Below are positions 25,045 to 33,029 of a DNA stretch of 34,664 nt, piece after piece. Numbering within the stretch: the first letter of the stretch is position 1; each line of letters begins with the position of its first letter. The DNA is from Tsuneonella suprasediminis (GTDB lineage Bacteria; Pseudomonadota; Alphaproteobacteria; Sphingomonadales; Sphingomonadaceae), in contig NZ_RAHJ01000022.1 in assembly GCF_003605755.1 (NCBI RefSeq), forward strand, positions 256,648-291,311, given 5' to 3'. A program made the translations under genes and the position numbers. The notes below the pieces were generated by a model that searched no databases, was not told the DNA's origin, and worked only from the letters and a program-made list of their open reading frames with translations.

Positions 25045-26251
25045 TCCGTTTCCGCGATTTGTGGTTGTACATTGCCTCGTCCGCTTTCTTCACCAGATCG
25101 CCAGAGGCGCGCCCGTCATCAGGGTATAGCGAGAAGCCCACGCTCATCGATATGCGGACGAGGGCACCCGATGGCGTTTCGATTTCGGGCTCCATCGCTT
25201 CCGAAATCCGTTCGACGATGTAATCGATTTCCGGCTTGCTAACCGGTGACGCCAGAATAATGGCGAATTCGTCGCCGCCGAGCCGGTATGCGCCATCGAC
25301 TTTGCGGATGCATCCGCGCAGGCGGATGGCCAGTTCAATCAGCACGGCATCCCCCGCGGTGTGGCCGTGGCTGTCGTTGATCTGCTTGAAGCCGTCGCCA
25401 TCGAGAAACAGCACGGCAAAGCAGCCTTCGTTCTGATCTGCTTTGGCGATAGAAATGCCCAGTTGCTGATCGAACAAAGCACGGTTGCCCAGCCCGGTCA
25501 GTGTGTCGTGCATCGCTCTGCGGGTAAGCTGTTCGTTCTGTTCGGTCAGCCCGGCGTACCAGCCATGCATTTCGCTAAGCAGGGCGTTGAAATCTTCCAC
25601 GAAATCATCGACCTCCGCGATACCCGGTGCCGGGACGCGGCGATCGAAGGCGCGCTCCAGACGGACAGAGCGGGCAACTTCGACTGCGTGACTGAGGGGA
25701 TCGGTTACGCCTGCGCGCAACTTGCGGGCCAGCATAGTGCTGGCCAACAGCGCAATGCCGACGCAGCACAGCGTAATCAGCAGACCCGACAGCAGGAAAT
25801 AGACGATGCTGACCGCGCTGCCGAAAGCATAGACCTCGCCCACTATCCGGCCGTTGTGAGTGATGTCCTGGCGCACGGGTTGCGGCCACAGCAGGTTATT
25901 GGCGAATTCGATCACCGTGCGGGGAAGAAAGCTCTCGTTCGGCTTTTCAAAATTGACCAGTTCGCGCCCTGAAGGGTCAGCCACGACAAGGCGATCCACG
26001 ATTTCGTTGGAGGCGACCGATACGGTGCCATCGCGCGCGGCCTCCATATCCTGAAATACGATGGCCGGTTCCACCGTATAGGCGACCGTTCCGGCGATCA
26101 GATGCAGATTGCGATCAAGGTATTCGTGCATCGCCATCGTGCTGCCGGTCAACAGCGCCAGACTGGCGAGCGAAACCGCGATCAGCACCAGACGGCGGTG
26201 AACACCTGCCAGCACTTTATTGAGAGGTGGGGATTGGCGTTGCTTTTCCAT
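25019..26251 (-). CDS. yfiN: Membrane diguanylate cyclase, YfiN/TpbB-like
   Basis: 410 residues. Two membrane spans (about 20-42 and 147-172) flank a periplasmic sensor (about 43-146, CHASE8-like position). A HAMP linker (about 170-230) is followed by a GGDEF domain (about 245-405). Active site LGGDEF is intact and preceded by RKVD at the spacing of the RxxD inhibitory site, so product inhibition is expected. It also has DTLTGLGNRALFDQQ and FLDGDGFKQINDSHGH. It makes cyclic di-GMP. It sits 3 bp after yfiR and overlaps yfiB, matching the Pseudomonas yfiR-yfiN-yfiB order. Control by periplasmic YfiR is inferred. Confidence 0.9.
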   Translation of the reverse strand: MEKQRQSPPLNKVLAGVHRRLVLIAVSLASLALLTGSTMAMHEYLDRNLHLIAGTVAYTVEPAIVFQDMEAARDGTVSVASNEIVDRLVVADPSGRELVNFEKPNESFLPRTVIEFANNLLWPQPVRQDITHNGRIVGEVYAFGSAVSIVYFLLSGLLITLCCVGIALLASTMLARKLRAGVTDPLSHAVEVARSVRLERAFDRRVPAPGIAEVDDFVEDFNALLSEMHGWYAGLTEQNEQLTRRAMHDTLTGLGNRALFDQQLGISIAKADQNEGCFAVLFLDGDGFKQINDSHGHTAGDAVLIELAIRLRGCIRKVDGAYRLGGDEFAIILASPVSKPEIDYIVERISEAMEPEIETPSGALVRISMSVGFSLYPDDGRASGDLVKKADEAMYNHKSRKRNDDYAYSH

Positions 26252-26254
26252 CGC

Positions 26255-26836
26255 TTAACCCCCCCGCGAAATACGCAGGACGCGGGGATCGATCCTGACA
26301 TCGGACCGGGCGATGGCATCGGTGTTTATGCGAAAAGAGATCGTCTGTTGCCGGTAAACCAGGCAGAACATGCTCTCGCTAAGGCATTGCGGATCGCGCT
26401 CCGCAATGGTTAGCACGGCGGCGCCTCGCGTCGCGGCGGTCCACTGGCGCGCGCGATGGAGTGCGATATCGCCCAGATACAGAACATCGCAGCCTGCGAT
26501 TGTGCTGGCGTTTGCCTGCGACACATTGCGTCGGACGATCGCCACTCCGTTGCCGAGCGTGGATAAGGGATAGTCCGGGCCGAAGCGGGACCGGCCCACG
26601 ACACAGACGTTGATCGGATCGGGTTGTTGTGGCCAGCGGGTATATTCGAGGATCGACCGGACAATGTGAGCTGTCGCCACCGCCGCGCGTGAATCGGCCG
26701 GTTCGACCGGCATGGCCACGGGAGTAATTCCGCCAGTCGCCGCGATCAGAAACGGCGCAGCCAGCAACGCTAAACCGCGCCGCTTCCATGCAATCCTCCT
26801 CAAAGGAGAGCAGACAAGGCCACGCGGAACCATCAT
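26255..26836 (-). CDS. yfiR: YfiR-like periplasmic inhibitor (start region doubtful)
   Basis: A YfiR (DUF4154-type) exported protein. Seen: signal-like WKRRGLALLAAPFLIAATGG, the INVCVVGRSRFG, AGCDVLYLGD and CLSESMFCLV cysteine-bearing strands and FRINTDAIARSDVRI. The cysteine pattern fits YfiR, which forms disulfides. The start is a problem. The ATG with an ideal GAGGAGG site (26789) is in the wrong frame by one base. If the G after it were absent, translation would give MKRRGLALLAAP, a textbook signal peptide. The in-frame starts are ATG at 26836/26833 (no ribosome site, a long N-region) or TTG/GTG codons. The coordinates here use 26836. The protein may be miswritten or the gene may carry a one-base insertion. 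Confidence 0.8.
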   Translation of the reverse strand: MMVPRGLVCSPLRRIAWKRRGLALLAAPFLIAATGGITPVAMPVEPADSRAAVATAHIVRSILEYTRWPQQPDPINVCVVGRSRFGPDYPLSTLGNGVAIVRRNVSQANASTIAGCDVLYLGDIALHRARQWTAATRGAAVLTIAERDPQCLSESMFCLVYRQQTISFRINTDAIARSDVRIDPRVLRISRGG

Positions 26837-26938
26837 TAATAAAAAAGCTAATACAAAAGCAGGTCGCGCAAGGCAATCCGTTACCCCCACAAAGGGCCTG
26901 CGGGAATTGGGGCCGGGACAGTTACGGTGGGCGAGGGT

Positions 26939-26961
26939 TATTTTCGGCGGAAGCGAAAATA
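26939..26961. other. Perfect inverted repeat upstream of yfiR
   Basis: Arms tattttcg (26939-26946) and cgaaaata (26954-26961) are separated by 7 bp. They lie in the intergenic stretch between yfiR and hipA. Around 26939-27110 the DNA turns visibly more AT-rich than its neighbours and includes a T6 run at 27018. It could be a regulator site for yfiR, a terminator, or the edge of imported DNA; the sequence does not decide. Confidence 0.4.
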
Positions 26962-27115
26962 CCAGACCTTAGTGGTCATACTATCATAATAGACTGATAT
27001 ACAATCACAAATCGGCATTTTTTGATCCCCATTTTCTCGGCTAGCAATCACCGGGTAATCACCATGCCAAATTAGGCAAGCACGCGCCCCCATGAACGGA
27101 TTTCTGCGTTTGCGA

Positions 27116-28366
27116 TCATGACGCAGGTGCTGCCAACCGGAAGCAGGTGGCGAAACGCTTGCGATCAGCCGCGCTTATCCCTGCTTTTGTGAATAGGTGT
27201 TCCCACCGTGTCGCTACGATTCTGCTCATGTCTTCGGCGATTGCGTTCGCGTCATCATGGCTGAGGTCGAAGACCGCGGCACCGGCGAGAGCGTTCTCGA
27301 TCGTTGCATTGCGGCCTTCCGGCCCCACACCGAGGACGAGCCGTCGCTCCAGTCCCAGCTGCGGCTTCGGCACTACATCGTAAAGCGGCGATAGCCGCCA
27401 ACCCTCACCATCGAACAGGAAGCCATGATTGCGCAGGTGATCATCATCATTCGTGACGAGGATATTGAGCAACATACGACGAAATAGCTCGTGTAGATCC
27501 TGGCGCACTTCGGTTCCGAATTGCCGGATCGCTCCTGCGAGATCGGCATAGCTGAAGCTGCTGACCTCGCTCTCATGCGCCCCGAGCATTGTGAGCCCCG
27601 AAGCAAAGGGCCTGCGTTCCAGCCAGTTGCCGTGAGGAATCCGATCGAACCGCTCGATCAGATAGATGTCGCGATCAAGGACACAGCGGAAGTCGAGTGG
27701 CGGCACATCGAGACCACATTCGCTGGCGAGCCGCATTGTCGCCAGTTCGACCCGGCATTCGGGGAAGCTGTCTCCCCGCTTCTGGAATTTCGCGATCCAG
27801 GGTTGGTCGCCGATTTTTGTAGCAGCCTTCGGCCGGGCGCCGCCCAGAGATGACCCGGCGGCTAGCAACGCCCTCAAGTTCTCGTCGAGTTCGTCGACAT
27901 GCTGCGCGCGTTCGGCGGCTTCTGCTAACTCTGCGAGCGTGAACTCTTCGCCCGGAGCAGGGCCGTCCCCCCATGGTGTAATTCTCTCAGGCTGGGCGGA
28001 CGTCGGCCCAAAGGCGAGCGCACCCACGCGATGTTCGCCCGAGGCCAGAATGAGATCGATTTCGCTCGGCAAGCGATCGCCCATCGCCTTGTACATTAGG
28101 TATTGGCCCCAGCCGTCAGGAGCAGCATCCCGAATGCCACCGAACACGGCAAAGCCTTCTTCCGTCCTGAATGTTCGAGAAGTTCCAGCTTCGTGCAACG
28201 GCAGAGCTACAGGATCGACCGCAATACGGTCAGCGCGTTCCAGATAACGCCGCCCGTAAGCGAAGGTAGCAAACTGGTTGCGCGGTTCGTCGGTCATCGT
28301 GAGAAGGCCTGCCGGAACAGGCCCCTCCTCAAGATGCACGAAGACATAGGTGCGGATGGTCGTCAC
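27116..28366 (-). CDS. hipA: HipA-type serine/threonine kinase toxin
   Basis: 416 residues. The N-terminal HipA barrel (about 1-120; NQFATFAYGRRYLERAD) is fused to the kinase fold. Seen: the Gly/Ser loop GSSLGGARPKA (about 168-178), the Lys of PWIAKFQK, hinge YLIERFDR, catalytic loop NDDDHLRNHGF (about 304-314) and the metal motif LSPLYDVVP. HipA toxins phosphorylate targets such as glutamyl-tRNA synthetase and cause growth arrest or persistence; the target here is unknown. All catalytic motifs appear intact. It starts 6 bp after the HipB-like antitoxin gene. This pair is the first unit of the accessory stretch. Confidence 0.9.
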   Translation of the reverse strand: MTTIRTYVFVHLEEGPVPAGLLTMTDEPRNQFATFAYGRRYLERADRIAVDPVALPLHEAGTSRTFRTEEGFAVFGGIRDAAPDGWGQYLMYKAMGDRLPSEIDLILASGEHRVGALAFGPTSAQPERITPWGDGPAPGEEFTLAELAEAAERAQHVDELDENLRALLAAGSSLGGARPKAATKIGDQPWIAKFQKRGDSFPECRVELATMRLASECGLDVPPLDFRCVLDRDIYLIERFDRIPHGNWLERRPFASGLTMLGAHESEVSSFSYADLAGAIRQFGTEVRQDLHELFRRMLLNILVTNDDDHLRNHGFLFDGEGWRLSPLYDVVPKPQLGLERRLVLGVGPEGRNATIENALAGAAVFDLSHDDANAIAEDMSRIVATRWEHLFTKAGISAADRKRFATCFRLAAPAS

Positions 28367-28372
28367 GGCTTG

Positions 28373-28714
28373 CTAGAAATCCAGATCATCGTCGCTGACA
28401 GCGTGGGTCTTCTGGGGCAGGCGGGACAAATCCTCGCTGATGCCAGCCCGGTCACTGTCTGGGGTTACCAGCTCGGCAAGGCGCTGTGTCATCCCCAGGA
28501 CATGCAGGGCGCTCGCCAGAACCGCGAGGCCCACGGTAGGATCTCCCGCTTCGAGGCGTTGCAGCGTTTGAACCGAGACGATCATGCGCTCGGCCATTAA
28601 ACGCTGGGGAAGTTTTCTCCGGCGGCGAGCAAGGGCGATATCCTTACCTAGCCGTGTAATCGCACGTTGGCTCTGGGGCGGTAGTCCGCTAGCAGCTCGA
28701 GACGAACGGGGCAT
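28373..28714 (-). CDS. hipB: HipB-type antitoxin (Xre HTH)
   Basis: 113 residues. An Xre-type helix-turn-helix lies at about residues 23-80 (GKDIALARRRRKLPQRLMAE, VSVQTLQRLEAGDPTVGL), with a charged C-terminal tail. As in other HipBA pairs it should bind its own promoter and neutralise the kinase. It is first in the operon, 6 bp ahead of hipA. A pair of inverted 12-bp sites lies directly upstream (28725-28736 and 28757-28768), in the right place for autoregulation. Confidence 0.87.
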   Translation of the reverse strand: MPRSSRAASGLPPQSQRAITRLGKDIALARRRRKLPQRLMAERMIVSVQTLQRLEAGDPTVGLAVLASALHVLGMTQRLAELVTPDSDRAGISEDLSRLPQKTHAVSDDDLDF

Positions 28715-28721
28715 GGCCCGA

Positions 28722-28750
28722 TATATGACATATCATGCGAAATTCCGCAA
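28722..28750 (-). promoter_or_regulatory. Putative hipBA promoter
   Basis: Read on the minus strand, TTGCGG (28750-28745) and CATATA (28727-28722) are spaced by 17 bp. The -10 overlaps the proximal operator. Transcription would start about 28715, giving an almost leaderless mRNA for hipB. The boxes are weak matches, so this is tentative. Confidence 0.35.
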
Positions 28751-28768
28751 ATAGAAATGATATGTCAT
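28725..28768. promoter_or_regulatory. Paired operator of hipBA
   Basis: The site atgacatatcat (28725-28736) and its exact inverse atgatatgtcat (28757-28768) are separated by 20 bp, the first only 10 bp from the hipB start codon. Two identical sites on opposite faces are the usual arrangement for HipB autorepression. The region between them is AT-rich and holds the putative promoter. Confidence 0.7.
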
Positions 28769-29101
28769 GTTTTTGTGCTCTTTCGCTTGAAGCAGATTTA
28801 CCGAAGGAAGATGCTTCACCGCCTCCTGCACGAGGCTTACAATGACCATGACTGAGTGGAGAGGCGCTGGTGAGCGGTCGCTAGGTCGCGGCTTGACCAT
28901 CGTACTTCAAAAGTCGCTGTGCAGTTGCGCGAATTGTCTCAGCGACTATATCGTAAACGTCACGCATGTCGGCACAAGCCGACAGCCTCGGAAGAATTTC
29001 GAGGTCCCGTCCTTCAGTTGGAGGTTAACCGGCGGACCCTGCAGAGGGTTCGCCGAATTTCGTTCGAACGCTCTCGCAGGTCCAACCCGATGGAGCATCG
29101 A

Positions 29102-29317
29102 ATGCATTATTCAGACGAGGAAATCGAACGCGCGAAGACATTATTCGCTCGTGAAAATGATCAACCCGGCCATGGCAGAATGGCGGTTGCCGCGATGGCG
29201 GGAATGAGCAAGCCAGGAAAAATCAGCCATATCACTCATCTGCGGACTTGGCACGACTACCTTTCGAAGGCACGACGTGCTCTGCAAAAGGAAAGATCGG
29301 ATCGAGATTTTCGATAG
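29102..29317 (+). CDS. Unknown small protein upstream of the primase-like gene
   Basis: About 71 residues starting MHYSDEEIERAKTLFARE and ending in a basic helix WHDYLSKARRALQKERSD. GGAG lies seven bases before the ATG at 29102; another in-frame ATG is at 29090, and the frame stays open upstream to a GTG at 28919, where the translation no longer looks protein-like. There is no recognised domain. The charged helices suggest nucleic-acid or partner binding. The 387 bp between hipB and this gene hold only the operator and no other credible ORF. Confidence 0.5.
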   Translation: MHYSDEEIERAKTLFARENDQPGHGRMAVAAMAGMSKPGKISHITHLRTWHDYLSKARRALQKERSDRDFR

Positions 29318-29533
29318 GGCGAAGTGCGTTGTCGAATGATCTGAACTGACCAGGTTGTGGAGCGGCAATAAGAATCAATGGCGCAAGTGAGAAGCCGCCG
29401 CGGCGGATAGGTATACCTCGTGGCTGAGCGGCAATGGCGATGCGACGCTCAAACAGACGGGGTCGAAGCGCAGAAGTGACTCCTTTCCAACCTGCTCTCA
29501 CAATACAGGAAGGCTGGAGGGGAGGGGGCCTTT

Positions 29534-30469
29534 GTGAGCGAACCGAAAGGATCGCGATGTGCCATGTCCCACCGATATTCGACCAAGATAAGCTCTTTGG
29601 AAGCAACCGCCCGCCGCATCTGCGAACGCCGCGGCGGCAAATGGTTGGGCACAAAGGGCATGGCCTGCTGCCCTGCGCATGACGACCGAACGCCCTCGCT
29701 CGGCATATCGCTCGGGCGAGGTGCCATTCTCCTCCATTGCTTTGCCGGATGCGATCAGAATTCCGTGCTCGCAGCGCTAGCGCGTGAAGGCGTACCGGCG
29801 TCGGCCTTGTTCTCGGGAGGTCCAATTGATCCCACGATGGACAATAGTCCTGCAGCGAAGCCTTCGACCGCTGCCTTGCGCATCTGGCGCGATGCACAGC
29901 CACTGCGTGCCAGTCCGGCAAAGGCATATCTTGAGAGCCGCGGCATCCTCGCCGCATCTCCGGCCCTCCGCTTTCATCCCCAAACGCCGCTTGGTCCGAA
30001 GGGTCGCACCCGCTTTTTGCCGGCCATGATTGCGGCGGTCAGTCTCGACGAGGGGCCGATCGCCATCCATCGCACATTCCTTTCGGGCAACTCCAAGGCC
30101 GACTTCGACAAACCGAAGCGCGCGCTCGGCGCGCTCGGCGAAGCTGCTGTCCGCCTCTTCGCTCCGGCCTCCGGCAAGCTCGGCCTTGCCGAGGGGATCG
30201 AGAGCGCGATGTCCGCCTATGCTCTTACCGGCATCCCCGCCTGGGCGACCCTGGGCAATGAGCGTTTCGGTCTCGTGAGCGTGCCCGAGAGCGTGACCGA
30301 ACTCCACCTCTTCGTCGATCACGATGCTGGCGGCGAGCTGGCCGCGTCGCGTGGCCTGGCCGCTTATGCCCGCGAAGGGCGGACGATCCACGTTCGCAAA
30401 CCATCCTCACGCGACACCGACTGGAACGATGAACTTAAAGCATGGCTGCGCCGCAAAGCGGCACAGTAA
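29534..30469 (+). CDS. CHC2 zinc-finger/Toprim primase-like protein (DUF7146 type)
   Basis: 311 residues. There is an N-terminal zinc module CCPAHDDRTPSLGIS..LHCFAGCD (Cys46, His49, Cys69, Cys73), and a Toprim-like fold later: GLAEGIESAMSA with the Glu and LHLFVDHDAGGELAA with the DxD. This combination is the mobile-element primase-like family found in alphaproteobacterial plasmids and integrative elements. Likely role: replication or primer synthesis of the element. The start is GTG at 29534, with an excellent GGAGGGG site. It is followed 76 bp later by the methyltransferase-helicase gene, the usual partner order in such elements. Confidence 0.83.
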   Translation: MSEPKGSRCAMSHRYSTKISSLEATARRICERRGGKWLGTKGMACCPAHDDRTPSLGISLGRGAILLHCFAGCDQNSVLAALAREGVPASALFSGGPIDPTMDNSPAAKPSTAALRIWRDAQPLRASPAKAYLESRGILAASPALRFHPQTPLGPKGRTRFLPAMIAAVSLDEGPIAIHRTFLSGNSKADFDKPKRALGALGEAAVRLFAPASGKLGLAEGIESAMSAYALTGIPAWATLGNERFGLVSVPESVTELHLFVDHDAGGELAASRGLAAYAREGRTIHVRKPSSRDTDWNDELKAWLRRKAAQ

Positions 30470-30545
30470 GAGGAGAGGAGGCTTCTCGAATTCCTGATCC
30501 GGCAGAGGGCTTGTCCCGATGCCCTCATCAGGAGGACGAATTGCC

Positions 30546-33029
30546 ATGTTTCAATCAAACTTGTTTCCAACTGGCGAGCAACAGTCGTCAGTGCCATTGG
30601 CTTACGCTGTCGGCGCCACGATTGCTGAGCTTCTCGCTTCGGGACGCCGTCTTACCCGTGCCCCCATTTCCGGGCTGTTCGCCGAAGAGACCGGCGCGCT
30701 GGACTGGGGAAGCGCCTGGACGATCGACGACTACAACAACGCGGTCGAGATCGGCGCACTACTCTGGCTTCGAGAGTCCTCACGGATCGATCTGGCGACG
30801 AACGTACACGAAGTCGAAGCGCGGTTCGACTGGCTCGAAGCTGCCTTGCCGCCGCGGCACGTTCGCAGCGAAGCACAGGTCGAGCTCCAGCAGTTCTCGA
30901 CCCCGCCGATGCTGGCTTTGCAGATGGCTAAGGCCGCAGCTGTTTCTTCGCAAGACACGCTGCTCGAACCATCAGCGGGCAATGGTGCGCTTTCGCTCTG
31001 GGGCAGCGTTCAGAACGCCTCGTTGGTCCTCAACGAGATCGATCCGGCGAGACGAGACAGCCTGGGCCACATCTTCCCTTCGGCCGCGATTACCGCGTAT
31101 GACGGGGAACTGATCGCCGACTTGCTTCGCGGCCCTGTTCCGTCGGTCGTGCTGATAAACCCACCATTCGCCCGCAGCGGGGAACGCGGCAAGGATGGTG
31201 ATACCGCGCAGCGCCACCTTCGTAGTGCAATCCGGGCCGCTGCCAAAGGGGCGAGGATTGTTGCGATCATGCCGGATGGCTTCGATGCTTCCACTTTCGC
31301 CAAGGCACAGGGCGAAACATCGCTGTTGCTCGATGTTCGATTGCGGCAGATGTTTCGCCGCACCGGGACGGGTATCACCGTTCGCCTGGTTGTGTTCGAC
31401 AAGACGCAGACTGCGTCCGCGCCAGTTATCACCGGAGATACTGGCGACCTGATCGAAGTCCACGAGCTTATCACTGCGCTTCCGCCACGCATACAGACCT
31501 CCGCCAACATCCATCGCCTGCCGCTCGGCAAGCCAGTGCGCCTCGTTGGCAATTGCTCGGCGGATCGCGCGCCGGTCCGACCATTGGCGCCGTTCGCCGT
31601 GACACCAGCAGCCACGGCGAATGCGATCGACCTTGCCTATTCGGTCCTCGCCGACCCCGCGCCTGTTCCCGAACAGGCAGGCATCTACCTGCCTTACCGG
31701 CCCAGCCGCATCGCCTTCGAAGATGCTCCGGTCCATCCCACCCCGCTCGTGGAATCGGTTGCCATGGGTTCGGTCGCGGCGCCCCAGCCGGACGTCAGTC
31801 CGCTCCTTCCCACTGACTGGCAGGCCAATGGTCTCTTGTCCGAAGCGCAATGCGAGACACTGGTCTATGCTGCCCAGGCATTCGCACGCGATCTTTCGGG
31901 TCAGTTCAAGGTGAGCCAGGAAGGCACCTCGCTGGAACTCTCCGAGGACGGACACTCCTACCGCCAAGGCTTCTTCCTCGGCGACGGGACCGGAGCTGGC
32001 AAGGGTCGGCAGGTCGCAGCGGTCATCATGGATCGTTGGCTCGCCGGCGAACGTCGGCATGTCTGGATCACCAAGAACGAGGCGCTGCTCGAAGATGCAC
32101 GCCGCGACTGGGAAGCGCTTGGAGGGCTGCCGCTCGATCTCCAGCCGCTCTCGCGCTGGAAGCTCGGCCACCCTGTAACGATGTCCGAAGGCATCCTCTT
32201 TGTCACCTATCCGACGCTGCGCTCGGGCCGCGCCGAGGATACGCGGCTCGACCAGATCCTTGCCTGGGCGGGCGAGGATTTCGACGGCGTGATCGCCTTT
32301 GACGAAGCCCACGCGATGGCCAATGCGCTCGGGGGCTCTTCAACCCGCGGCAAGGTCAAGGGCTCCGAACAGGGCATGGCGGGGCTCAGGTTGCAGAACC
32401 ATCTCCCGCGCGCCCGGGTGCTCTACGCGTCTGCCACTGGCGCTTCGGATATCGCCAACCTCGGTTACACCTCCCGGCTCGGCCTGTGGGGACCCGAGAC
32501 CGCTTTCCCGACCCACGAAGCCTTCATGACCGAGATCCGCGCGGGCGGCGTCGCGGCGATGGAGCTCGTCGCCCGCGACCTTAAGGCCCAGGGACTCTAC
32601 CTTGCCCGTGCGCTGTCCTTCGCCGGGGTGGAGTACGAGATCCTCGAACATAGCCTGACCGACGCACAGGTTCGGATCTACGATGCCTATGCCGATGCCT
32701 GGGCGATCATTCACCGCAACCTCGAAGCTGCGCTCGAGGCAACCCGCGTGGTCGACGAGGACAGCGGCGACACGCTCAACCGCAATGCCAAGGCTGCAGC
32801 GCTATCGATCTTCGAAGGCACCAAGCAGCGCTTCTTTGCCCAGCTCCTGCTTTCGATGAAACTGCCGAGCCTGATCCCCGCGATGGAAGCGGCACTTGGC
32901 GAAGAGCATTCGGTTGTCGTGCAACTGGTCTCGACCGCCGAGGCCATGCTCGATCGGCGCCTTGCCGACCTTAGCGTGGAAGAACGCGAAGCGCTCGATA
33001 TCGATCTGTCCCCGCGTGAATACGTCTAA
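30546..33029 (+). CDS. Methyltransferase-helicase (strawberry notch type), 3' truncated by insertion
   Basis: 827 residues remain. An adenine-methyltransferase-like part has motif I EPSAGNGALS (from Glu141) and catalytic INPPF (Asn205-Phe208). A superfamily 2 helicase part has GDGTGAGKGRQ (Lys486), FDEAHA (Asp586-His589) and YASATG. Related proteins in sphingomonad plasmids and integrative elements, as I recall, run to well over 1,300 residues and continue past DLSPREYV with the second helicase domain. Here the frame meets TAA exactly at the edge of an inserted element (33021-33052), so the RecA2 half is lost and helicase activity is unlikely. The methyltransferase part could still be made. 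AGGAGG ten bases before the ATG at 30546 sets the start. Confidence 0.85.
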   Translation: MFQSNLFPTGEQQSSVPLAYAVGATIAELLASGRRLTRAPISGLFAEETGALDWGSAWTIDDYNNAVEIGALLWLRESSRIDLATNVHEVEARFDWLEAALPPRHVRSEAQVELQQFSTPPMLALQMAKAAAVSSQDTLLEPSAGNGALSLWGSVQNASLVLNEIDPARRDSLGHIFPSAAITAYDGELIADLLRGPVPSVVLINPPFARSGERGKDGDTAQRHLRSAIRAAAKGARIVAIMPDGFDASTFAKAQGETSLLLDVRLRQMFRRTGTGITVRLVVFDKTQTASAPVITGDTGDLIEVHELITALPPRIQTSANIHRLPLGKPVRLVGNCSADRAPVRPLAPFAVTPAATANAIDLAYSVLADPAPVPEQAGIYLPYRPSRIAFEDAPVHPTPLVESVAMGSVAAPQPDVSPLLPTDWQANGLLSEAQCETLVYAAQAFARDLSGQFKVSQEGTSLELSEDGHSYRQGFFLGDGTGAGKGRQVAAVIMDRWLAGERRHVWITKNEALLEDARRDWEALGGLPLDLQPLSRWKLGHPVTMSEGILFVTYPTLRSGRAEDTRLDQILAWAGEDFDGVIAFDEAHAMANALGGSSTRGKVKGSEQGMAGLRLQNHLPRARVLYASATGASDIANLGYTSRLGLWGPETAFPTHEAFMTEIRAGGVAAMELVARDLKAQGLYLARALSFAGVEYEILEHSLTDAQVRIYDAYADAWAIIHRNLEAALEATRVVDEDSGDTLNRNAKAAALSIFEGTKQRFFAQLLLSMKLPSLIPAMEAALGEEHSVVVQLVSTAEAMLDRRLADLSVEEREALDIDLSPREYV

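Noticed and set aside
26379-26789. Second frame starting at the well-placed ATG in front of yfiR
   Set aside because: Its product has no family resemblance and would be antagonistic to the YfiR frame; the frame is better explained by a one-base offset of the yfiR start.
28842-29207. 121-codon frame upstream of the small unknown gene
   Set aside because: It overlaps the better-supported frame ending at 29317, lacks a ribosome site and has no protein-like composition.
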